Position numbers and translations under genes: made by a program | The notes under the pieces: generated by a model | Databases searched by the model: none | Seen by the model: only the letters and a program-made list of their open reading frames with translations | Told to the model about the DNA's origin: nothing | NCBI RefSeq assembly: GCF_001269385.1 | Contig: NZ_CXOO01000026.1 | Coordinates: forward strand, 1 to 64,000 | Direction of reading: 5' to 3' | Origin: Limnohabitans sp. DM1 | Lineage (GTDB): Bacteria; Pseudomonadota; Gammaproteobacteria; Burkholderiales; Burkholderiaceae_C | Length of the DNA stretch: 64,000 nt | Shown here: positions 6,725 through 14,900 of the stretch, piece by piece | Numbering within the stretch: position 1 is the first letter of the stretch | How the letters are laid out: each line of letters starts with the position of its first letter

Positions 6725-9064
6725 TTATTTGCTCTTGCAGAACTTCGTCCACATGCTGCGCAGGGCTTTTTCCATGTCGCGGGTGTAGGTGTCGACGTTC
6801 CAGGCGGGCAAGGCCAACTGGCGGTCACGCAGGCCCTGTTTGAGCTTGAGCAAGGCCTTTCGGTCTTTGGCCATGCGGGCGGCGATTTGCACATACTCGG
6901 CATCGTCTTTGGCCACCCACTCGGGCAAGGCTGCGGCGCGCATGAAGCTGGCGCCCATGCGCGAGACAAAATTGTTGCCTTCCTTGACCACCACTGGCAC
7001 GCCCATCCACATGGCTTGCAGCGTGGTGGTGCCACCGTTGTAGGGCACGGGGTCCAAGGCGATGTCCACATCGGCGTACTCGGCCATCATGTCGGTCAGG
7101 CCGACCGGGCCACGGAACTCCAGGCGTGCGGGATCGACGCCTTCTTTTTCCAGACGTTCACGGAAGACCTTGATGGCCGACTCGTCCTTGAAGCTGGGCG
7201 CCTTGAGCAGCAAGCGCGAATCGGGCACCGCCTTGAGCACCTGCGCCCACAGCTTGAGCGTGTGCGGCGTGAGCTTGGGCACATTGTTGAACGAGCCGAA
7301 CGTCAAGGGACGCTTGGCGTGTTCCTCGGTGTAAGTCGGGAATGGGTAATTGGCTTCTGGCGCATAGCAGAACACCGTGTTGGGCAGGCGCATGACCTGC
7401 TCGGTGCACAAGGCTTCGGCGCCCTGCGGCACCACCACCGAATCGGCCAGCATCCAGTCGATGTTGGGCACGCCGGTCGAGCCGGGATAGCCCAAAAACG
7501 TGGCCTGCACAGGCGCAGTGCGCTGCGCCAACATGCCCACGCGCTGCAAAGACGTGTGGCCTGCCAGGTCCATCAAAATGTCAATGCCATCGGCCTCAAT
7601 GCGGCGCACTATCTGCACCTCGCTCAAGTTGGCACAAGCGACCCAATGGTCCACACGCTTGCGCGCCAACTGCGTCTGGTCATCATGCGAGACACCTGTG
7701 TGGTAAATCGTCACTTCAAACTGCGACTTGTCCAAGCGCGCCAACACCGGCTGCATGAAAATATTCACCGGATGTTGGTGGTGGAAATCGCCACTGACCA
7801 GACCCAACTTCAAACGCTTTTTAGGATCACGCTCATTTTTGAAACTGCTGGCTGCGCGTGCGCCCTCGCCCAACGGTGCAAACAATTCGCGGTGCAACTG
7901 GGCCACTTCCTCGGCCGTCATCGCATCGCTGTACAAAGAACTCATCGCCGCACTCGAACGCATGGCTGAACGCGGGCCTTCTTCTTCGGACAACTCTTTG
8001 TACAAGCGCATGGCCGTGTCCGCATCACCCAGGCGACCGGCCACCGAAGCGCGCATCGACTTGGCGCCCGGCTGCGGCGCAATCGCCTCGGCCTTGGCCA
8101 GGGCTTCCATGGCCTCTTCCATCATCCAGCTCTCGGCATACGAGTGCGCCAAATTCCAATACGCCGGGGCGCTGTTCGGGTGCAATTCCACATTGCGCTT
8201 GAGCACCTCTTGTGCCTCCACCCACAAATTGTTCTGAAACGACTGCGCCGCCAAACGCGACAACACCGCCTCGGACGTGGCCACCGAAGCGCGCTCAAAC
8301 GCGCGGTGTGCTTCGGCGTGCAAACCCAGACGCATCAAGATCTCGCCCAAGTCAATCTGCACATCGGCGCGCTCGTTCACATCGGGCTCGGGCTTTTCGA
8401 TGCGCATCATGCCCAGCGTCTGGCGCAGCGACTCCAAGGCCCGGGACGTATCGCCACGCTCGAGCCGATAGCGAGACATCAGGCGGTGCACCTGACGAAT
8501 GCCGCCGGGCTTTTCTGAGGCCAGCGGCAATGCACGGTGGTAATGCAAAGCAGCCTCTTCAAATCGCCCCGCATCTTCCAGCTCACGCGCCAACGACAAC
8601 AAGCCTTCCCAACGGTCTGGCGCAGCCAACACCGCACGCTGATAACTGATCAAGGCCTGCTCAGGAATGCCCAGCTGACGGCACAAGTGCCCCGCTTCCA
8701 GCCAAGCCGTGAAATGCTTCGGATTGCCCTTGAGGATTTGTGCAAACAATTCACGCGCCTGCTTGGGATCGTTCATGCGCACCGCGCAGCGCGCCAATTG
8801 CAAAGCCGCAGGCTCCATCGTCGGGTCACGCTGCAAAGCCTCTTCAAATGCCTTGCGTGCATCCACCAGATTGCCCGTGTCCATCAACGCATTGCCCAGA
8901 TTGAAAAACACCGCACCCGGTGCCCCGCTCATACCCGCCGCCTGCTTATAGAACACCAAGGCCTCTTGCACCTTGCCTTCGCGGCGCAGCTGCACACCTT
9001 GGTCAACCAAAGCGCTGATCTCTTTCGGGATCACATCCGTCACTTCTTGCATCTCTTGCGTCAT
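6725..9064 (-). CDS. TPR protein with GT41 (O-GlcNAc transferase/SPINDLY-like) glycosyltransferase domain
   Basis: About 780 residues. The N-terminal half (to about residue 370) is a string of tetratricopeptide repeats (for example FFNLGNALMDTGNLVDARKAF and FTAWLEAGHLCRQLG). The C-terminal half matches the GT41 catalytic region: LKLGLVSGDFHHQHPVNIF, ILMDLAGHTSLQR, QATFLGYPGSTG, FGSFNNVPKLTP, and a UDP-binding DIALDPVPYNGGTTTLQAMW. These cytoplasmic enzymes transfer a sugar from a UDP donor onto protein side chains, with the TPR part gripping the acceptor. ATG 9064 has AAGGAG at ideal spacing. An ATG at 9085 is the alternative. It is the third gene of the operon after the GT and FkbM genes. 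The adjacent giant adhesin is a plausible acceptor, by inference. Confidence 0.9.
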   Translation of the reverse strand: MTQEMQEVTDVIPKEISALVDQGVQLRREGKVQEALVFYKQAAGMSGAPGAVFFNLGNALMDTGNLVDARKAFEEALQRDPTMEPAALQLARCAVRMNDPKQARELFAQILKGNPKHFTAWLEAGHLCRQLGIPEQALISYQRAVLAAPDRWEGLLSLARELEDAGRFEEAALHYHRALPLASEKPGGIRQVHRLMSRYRLERGDTSRALESLRQTLGMMRIEKPEPDVNERADVQIDLGEILMRLGLHAEAHRAFERASVATSEAVLSRLAAQSFQNNLWVEAQEVLKRNVELHPNSAPAYWNLAHSYAESWMMEEAMEALAKAEAIAPQPGAKSMRASVAGRLGDADTAMRLYKELSEEEGPRSAMRSSAAMSSLYSDAMTAEEVAQLHRELFAPLGEGARAASSFKNERDPKKRLKLGLVSGDFHHQHPVNIFMQPVLARLDKSQFEVTIYHTGVSHDDQTQLARKRVDHWVACANLSEVQIVRRIEADGIDILMDLAGHTSLQRVGMLAQRTAPVQATFLGYPGSTGVPNIDWMLADSVVVPQGAEALCTEQVMRLPNTVFCYAPEANYPFPTYTEEHAKRPLTFGSFNNVPKLTPHTLKLWAQVLKAVPDSRLLLKAPSFKDESAIKVFRERLEKEGVDPARLEFRGPVGLTDMMAEYADVDIALDPVPYNGGTTTLQAMWMGVPVVVKEGNNFVSRMGASFMRAAALPEWVAKDDAEYVQIAARMAKDRKALLKLKQGLRDRQLALPAWNVDTYTRDMEKALRSMWTKFCKSK

Positions 9065-9121
9065 CTCATTCACTCCTTGATTCATGGTTTGTTCAATCCT
9101 TGAAAATCTTCGCGGCCCGCA

Positions 9122-9946
9122 TCACAAACAGGCCATCCACTGCACCAAGTTCTCCTTGGGCAAAAACACATGGTCGCGGGCGCGATCATTGGGCACCACC
9201 TGCAGCTCGGCACTCAGCCAGGGCGCCTGCGGCTTCATGACAAAGTGCACATAGTCAAAACGCTGCACCAAGCCCTGCCAAAACCGCACATCCGTGCCCT
9301 CCAAAATCTCGCACACCAATGCTGGGCGCCAATGGTGCAATACCTGCATCGCACCGGTCAACACCTCCGACTCGGCCGTCTCCACATCAATCTTCATGAG
9401 CAGCGGCTGACCGGGCGCCAAGCCCTGCGTCAGGCTGGGCATCAAGTCATCCAACTTGCGCACGGGCACCGGCCGCTGGCCCGAATGCTGAGTGCGAAAC
9501 TTCGGATTCAAAGAAGCCGATGTCTCCACCAGCCCGTGCTCGGTCGTGGGCATGAACAACAAGCCCTCACCCGCCTGCGCGCCCAAGGCCACCTGATGCA
9601 GCGTCACGCGCCGGGACAACTCCGAAATCGCCACATTGGCCTGCAAAACCTCGACGATTTCCGTCACCGGCTCAAACGCATGCACATGCTTCGCACCACA
9701 AGCGGCGGCCATCAAACTGTAAAAACCCGTGTTCGCCCCGATGTCGATCATCAAAGGCTGTAAGCCATGGCACCAACGCGCCACCAAATCGGGCAAAGGC
9801 GCCTCATACGCCTGCCAGCCATCGCGCTGCATCTGCTGGGCCACCTGATCGCGGCCACCGCACGAATCCATCCAAAAGCGCACATCTGCCCCGGCAGACA
9901 CCACCGGACTGGTCACATCCGCCTGAATCAAATGGTTAATTCGCAT
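9122..9946 (-). CDS. FkbM family methyltransferase
   Basis: The 274-residue protein starts at an ATG (9946) with AAGGAG six bases upstream. It has the SAM-binding motif MIDIGANTGFYSLMAA, then HAFEPVTEIVEVLQAN, and the FkbM hallmark LLMKIDVETAESEVLTGAM. FkbM enzymes O-methylate hydroxyls on sugars or secondary metabolites. Its start overlaps the end of the upstream glycosyltransferase gene by 11 bases, indicating coupled translation. Between two glycosyltransferases, its likely role is capping or methylating a protein-linked or surface glycan. Confidence 0.9.
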   Translation of the reverse strand: MRINHLIQADVTSPVVSAGADVRFWMDSCGGRDQVAQQMQRDGWQAYEAPLPDLVARWCHGLQPLMIDIGANTGFYSLMAAACGAKHVHAFEPVTEIVEVLQANVAISELSRRVTLHQVALGAQAGEGLLFMPTTEHGLVETSASLNPKFRTQHSGQRPVPVRKLDDLMPSLTQGLAPGQPLLMKIDVETAESEVLTGAMQVLHHWRPALVCEILEGTDVRFWQGLVQRFDYVHFVMKPQAPWLSAELQVVPNDRARDHVFLPKENLVQWMACL

Positions 9947-10964
9947 GCACTGCTCCTTCAGGCTGGGGCAACATGAAATCCCGGCACTGATCACCCAGCA
10001 CATGACGCCAAGCCAGCTCCAGCTCCTGTTCAAAACGCGACTCGGTGAAATGCGACACCGTCGCCTGCCCATTGAGCACCCGCATCTGCGCCTCATCGGC
10101 AGGCAACTCCAGGGCCTTGGCCACCGCATGGGCAAAACCCTCCAGATCGCCATCAGCCACCCAAAAACCGTTGTCCGGCGTGGCGTATTCCTGCCCACCT
10201 TGACCGTCAAAACCGCACACCAAAGAACCTGCAGCCATGGCCTCCAGCGGCGGCAAACCCAAGCCCTCGTACTGGCTCAAACTGGCAAACACCTGCGACT
10301 CGCCCAGCACCTGCGCCACCTGCGGGCGCGCCATATTGCTGATCTCCACCCATGGCACATCGGCCAAATGCGGGTACAGATTGGCAAACACCTGCTTGAT
10401 CAGCATCGCGTCCACCGGGCGCTTGCGCGGCATGAACGCCACCTGGCGCTTCTTGTCCTTGCCCGCCATCTGCGAAAAAACTGGCAAGACAAAAGGCCGC
10501 ACCACCTGCCAATCCAATTGGGTGCCCAAACGCCCCAGCATCTGCGCTGTGAAGCGGCTGCAACACAGCCCCCCCGCCAGGCCATAGGCATTGAGCGCCG
10601 GCATCGCGCCAAAGCTCTGGAACGTGTAATACGGGTTCTGGTTGTGCATCACCTTGCGACAAGGCATGGCCGCAAACTTTTCCCAGGATGCAGGCGGCGT
10701 GATCTCGGGCAACACCAACACATCGTCAGGCTGAAACACCATCGACTCGCCCATCTGCACCATCGGCACCGCATAAGGGCGGCTGGGCACCGCGACTTTG
10801 GAGCCGTCATCGAGCAGCGCAAAAGCCCGCCACCCCTTGCGTCGCAAAGTGGCCACATGCTGAAAATTCACCAACTCGCCTCCGGCAGCCACCGGCAAAC
10901 GACAGGCGTAATAAATAGAAGGCTTCATCTTGGAAACCCCGCACTCGAAATCATGGTCATTCAC
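9936..10964 (-). CDS. Glycosyltransferase, group 1/GT4-like
   Basis: The 342-residue frame has a short Rossmann N-terminal half (IYYACRLPVAAGGELVNF, where AGGE resembles the acceptor loop) and a GT-B C-terminal half. The latter includes VFASLSQYEGLGLPPLEAMA, the E-x7-E motif of retaining group 1 enzymes. The donor sugar is unknown. The first codon is a GTG at 10964 with GAAGGGAT upstream. An ATG at 10928 (MKPSIYYAC) is an equally reasonable start. This is the first gene of the glycosylation operon and follows the shared upstream motif at 11107-11149. Confidence 0.85.
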   Translation of the reverse strand: MNDHDFECGVSKMKPSIYYACRLPVAAGGELVNFQHVATLRRKGWRAFALLDDGSKVAVPSRPYAVPMVQMGESMVFQPDDVLVLPEITPPASWEKFAAMPCRKVMHNQNPYYTFQSFGAMPALNAYGLAGGLCCSRFTAQMLGRLGTQLDWQVVRPFVLPVFSQMAGKDKKRQVAFMPRKRPVDAMLIKQVFANLYPHLADVPWVEISNMARPQVAQVLGESQVFASLSQYEGLGLPPLEAMAAGSLVCGFDGQGGQEYATPDNGFWVADGDLEGFAHAVAKALELPADEAQMRVLNGQATVSHFTESRFEQELELAWRHVLGDQCRDFMLPQPEGAVHAN

Positions 10965-11106
10965 ATCCCTTCATACCAAGTCATCACCTCGCAAAACGCC
11001 ACAACCTTGTCTTTTTTGTCCATAAATTGACATAAAACGCAAAATTGCATGAAATTTCAGAAAATGAAATTAATTGGCTTTTTGGTGATTAAATTAATTT
11101 GATGCT

Positions 11107-11149
11107 GAAGATATCGACAAAGATGCCAAGTAAAAACCCCCAATTGGGT
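11107..11149 (-). promoter_or_regulatory. Shared bipartite upstream motif, copy 1 (glycosylation operon)
   Basis: On the plus strand this reads GAAGATATCG (11107-11116), 20 bases, then CCCCCAATTGGG (11137-11148). The second half is a dyad around CAATTG. The same two blocks with the same 20-base spacing occur at 46324-46365 upstream of the giant adhesin gene. Both copies have the same orientation relative to the downstream gene. The AT-rich flank on the gene side is also similar. It ends about 140 bp before the glycosyltransferase start. A regulator-binding dyad plus a promoter element is likely. The regulator is unknown. Confidence 0.6.
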
Positions 11150-11200
11150 AATTGAATGGGAAGTTTTTGAACCATCAACGATCTGGGGGTGATCGGGCAG

Positions 11201-11244
11201 ATGTCGGACTCTTCGCGTGCTGACCTACGAACAGCTGACCTACG
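11201..11244. repeat. Palindromic repeat family A, diverged copy
   Basis: ATGTCGGACTCTTCGCGTGC followed by TGACCTACGA, then a partial second arm CTGACCTAC. This is a degraded member of the family. Confidence 0.55.
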
Positions 11245-11398
11245 GGGTCTTTGCGGATTTTTTGTGACGGTTTTGGGTTTGTTAGTGGATTGGCGGGTGT
11301 TTACAAATTAAAACAATAGAAATTGCTATTGAAGGTTATTTTTAGGAATCTTGATGGATACTTAAGGCGTCAATCGCGAAAGTTGTTATGGATTCGAT

Positions 11399-11788
11399 CC
11401 GATGAAGTCTGAGCCGTGTGTTGCCCGTTGGGAGGATTTTGTAGGAGCTTGCCAGCCAAGCGAAAAGCCTGTGGTCCACATGTGTCTGATCGCCAGCAGG
11501 GCTAGCTCCCACAAGGTGCAGGATCGGCCCGATGAAGTCTGAGCCGTGTGTTGCCCGTTGGGAGGATTTTGTAGGAGCTTGCCCTGCAAGCGAAAGCCTG
11601 TGGTCCACATGTGTCTGATCGCCAGCAGGGCTAGCTCCCACAAGGTGCAGGATCGGCCCGATGAAGTCTGAGCCGTGTGTTGCCCGTTGGGAAGATTTTG
11701 TGGGAGCTTGTCAGCCAAGCGAAAAGCCTGTGGTCCACATGTGTCTGATCGCCAGCAGGGCTAGCGTCCACAAGGTGCAAGATGGAAG
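11399..11788. repeat. Tandem array: three ~130 bp units of REP-like family B
   Basis: The word GATGAAGTCTGAGCCGTGTG recurs at 11401, 11531 and 11660, giving periods of 130 and 129 bases. Each unit holds a GTAGGAGCTTGCC...CAAGCGA (or GTGGGAGC) arm and an inverted GATCGCCAGCAGGGCTAGC arm, so each can form a large hairpin. The three units are nearly identical, which indicates recent amplification. Its arms match the copies at 2476-2636. Confidence 0.9.
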
Positions 11789-11879
11789 TCACCCTGCAAA
11801 CTTCACAGGGCCGGATCAATAGAAGGTATTTTTAGGTTGATGGGATGGGGCGGGTGAATGGGCATGGTGTGAAGGCTCA

Positions 11880-11906
11880 ATGTCGGGGCTAAAGCCACCG
11901 ACCTGC
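11880..11906. repeat. Palindromic repeat family A, single copy
   Basis: ATGTCGGGGCTAAAGCCACC followed by GACCTGC is almost the same as the copy at 5643. Confidence 0.7.
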
Positions 11907-11929
11907 AAGGGGCAGGGCGGTGGCGGGGT

Positions 11930-11957
11930 AAAAAAAACCCGCCACGGTGGGCGGGCT
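11930..11957 (-). terminator. Rho-independent terminator of the giant gene
   Basis: Read on the minus strand, a GC stem (GGCGGG complementary arms at 11938-11943 and 11950-11955) is followed by a run of seven or eight T residues at 11930-11937. It lies 33 bases past the stop codon of the giant gene. Confidence 0.85.
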
Positions 11958-11989
11958 TTGGAAAGGTCCGTGCGGGGGCACGGGGGCCT

Positions 11990-14900
11990 TTACACCTGGG
12001 TCACTGTCAATTGCTGGTCGATCAGCAGTTGGACGGCGCTGGTGTTGTGGTTGTAGGCCACGTAGGTGTGGCCGCCCGCGACGACGTTGGTGGCGTCGGC
12101 GGTCCAGTTGGTCAGGTCAGACAGGACAACCTTGTCGCCGGTGTCGCCGTCCACCATCAGCTGGTTGCGGTTCACTGTGGTGGCCAGGCCGCTGGTGGTG
12201 TTGCTGGCGTTGAACGCGTTGGAGGTGGTGGCGTGCTGCAGCAGGTCACCCAGGTTCAGCTTGAGCGTGTTGTCGCCGCTGCCGGTCAGGTCAACCTTTT
12301 CGATGTTGTGCACCGCAGTCGCAGCCACCGCTGTCAGGTCCAGGACCAGGCCTGTGCCGTCGAGCTTGATGGTGTCGATGCCCGTGCCGCCGTCGATGCG
12401 CGCGATGTTCTGGCTCGTGCCCGACATGCCCAGCTGCACCAAGTTGTCCGCGTTCAGCACCAAGGTGTCGTCGCCACGGCCGCCATACAGCACGTCCGCA
12501 CCGCCGCCGCCAATCAGCGTGTCGTTGCCGTCACCGGCCACCAGCTGGTTGTTGCCTGCGGTGCCCGTCAGTGTGTCGGCTGCAGTGGTGCCCAAGGCAT
12601 CGCCATTGGCCGTCTGGAACGTCATGCTGTCGAGCTTGTCCACGCCGCCATAAACAACACGCGTCACACCTGCATCCGCGCGGCTGGCATCGGGGTCATC
12701 CACCCGAGCCGTGATGGCGATGTCTGCAAAACCGTCTCCATTGATATCGCCAATGGCACTGGCACCAAACTGCCCCAGATTGATGTCACTGGAAATGCCC
12801 TGAATACGGAAACCCTGGTCGGGGGTCAACGCGCTCAGCACAACGTTGGTCGTCGAAGTCCTGCCAAACACGACCGTGGCACCCCCCACCTTCACGCCTT
12901 GTGCGGTCAGGTTGGTGTTGCTGATGAGCAGGTCGGCCAGGCCATCGCCATTGAAATCCCCGATCACATCCACATCGCTCACGAAATCGGTCGAACCTCC
13001 AGCATTGCCCTGAATGGTGAAGCCACCAGAACCCAGCGCAGCCAGATTGACAGGACTGCTGTCAGTCTTGCCCAAAATCACATAGGTGTTTGCATTGCCA
13101 TCGTTGACGATCAAGTCGTCCATGCCGTCACCATTCACGTCAGCCGCGTTGGTGGCGTAATACGCGGTGCTGGCAGAACTCAAGTTGGAGATGGCAAAAC
13201 CGCGCCCGTTACCCGCTGTATCCAGTGAGGCCGTCGATACATTGGTCAACGCTGATCCACCATAGAACACATAACCCTTGGCCGTTCCTGTGGTGTAGTC
13301 ATTGAGCACGAAATCGCTGTACCCGTCACCGTTGAAGTCACCACTGGCCGTGGGCAAGACACCGCCAGAAGTCAAGCCCGATGCAGGAGCAATGTAGAAG
13401 CCGTTGGTATAGGTGGTGCCCACAGCTGGCGAAGTGGGCAAGGCCACGGTGCCGCTGCTGGAACTGCCATACAGCAAGTAATTGCCACTGGAGAGATTGA
13501 ACAAGATGTCTTCGTAGCCATCGCCGTTCACATCACCCACAACACTGTGACCGAAGGACCCGACATCGGCCATCGTGACCTTGAAGCCATCGCTGGCCGC
13601 CAGGCTGGTGATATTGAAAAGGCCAGGGCTGCTGGTCTTGCCATACACCACCCAGCTGGTGGTGCCGTTTTGCTTCACAACGATGTCGCTCAAGCCATCG
13701 CCGTTGACATCACCACCACGGGTATTGATGCTGGTCGTACCGCTGATCACAAAGCCATGGGTGTTGCCCGCAACCGTCAGGCTGGACAATTCAACCGTGG
13801 CGAGACTTGTCTTGCCATACACCACATATTTATTGGCTCCCGCAACGCTTGTGATGCTGAAGTCGTCGTAGCCATCGCCGTTGACATCGCCCACATTGAC
13901 CACGCCAGAGCGTTGGTTGTCATACCCTGTGCCCTCGTTTGCATTCATGCCATTGATGGCGAAACCGGCGCTCAGACTGGTCAAATCACCCACAGGCAGG
14001 TTATAGGCCCAGTTGACGACCACAGGATTGCCAGCCGACAGATTGCCCGAAGTCCCACTTTCAATTTGAGCATTCACCGTGACCTGACCAAAAGCCTCCT
14101 TTTCAATGACCGACAAAGGCACTGTGAACTGGATGAACTTGTTGGTGAGGTCGGTGGCCGTCAACGCCGCAGAACGGATGCTTGAGCTGCCCCATGTGAG
14201 AACAACAAAATCACCCACCTGGGCAGGATTGACCACGCCCGTCACGCCTGCAGTGGGCAGTTGCACCTGAAGCACCGTGCCCGGATTGCCGCTGGCGATC
14301 ACCTCGCTGTAAGTCAGGCTGTTGTCCACATAGGAAGAAGTCACGCCAATGGCGGTCGTACTCTGCTTGTCGAAATATGCCTCAGGAATAGCCTGCACGG
14401 TGCTGGTACTGCCTGCACCCGTCGAAGACCAGGTCACCGTATTGATGGTCGGTGCTGTGGGCAAAACAAAGCTCACCGGGATCGACTGCGGATCGCTGGT
14501 TGACAGCGTTGTGCTGCCGTCCAGCAAGGTCACCGAGGCGGGCACATTGGCTGTGGTGCCAATGGCCGTGACAGCGGTCAGCGTGGCCGTGGGCACCAAG
14601 ACACTAGCCGTGCCAGCGGCAATGTCTGCCGCTGTCAGCGTGTAGCTGATGGTCTGGCCGCCCCAGTTCAGTTGCAGCGTGTTGCCTGCCACGGCACCCG
14701 TAGCCATCAAGGAGATCGGCACAGTCGTTCCCCCATCGCTGTTGGCCTCGGCCAGGTTCAGGCTGCCCGCCAACTCATTGGCATTGCTCAAGATGGCGGG
14801 GGTCAGGCGCAACTTCACATCGCCATGCACCAGCACCTGGGCCATTGCTTTTGTCATGTCCTCCAGCACGGTGTAGGTCTTGCCGTTGTTCTCCACGGTG

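Larger units (their letters stand above)
10965..11989. other. 1 kb intergenic region: promoter, repeat array and terminator
   Basis: No credible gene is present. The part next to the glycosyltransferase operon (10965-11180) is AT-rich and carries the operon's presumed promoter and the shared bipartite motif. Family A palindromes lie at 11201-11244 and 11880-11906. A three-unit tandem array of family B repeats fills 11399-11788. The giant gene's terminator lies at 11930-11957. Open frames across the array come from its repetitiveness. Confidence 0.75.

Noticed and set aside
11399..11788. Possible CRISPR array at the three-unit tandem repeat
   Set aside because: Units of 130 bp are fully repeated, without spacers, and have the inverted arms of REP elements.
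11342..11819. Overlapping minus-strand open frames of 60-110 residues with repeated amino-acid text
   Set aside because: They are translations of the 130 bp repeat array, and the same text recurs because the DNA does.
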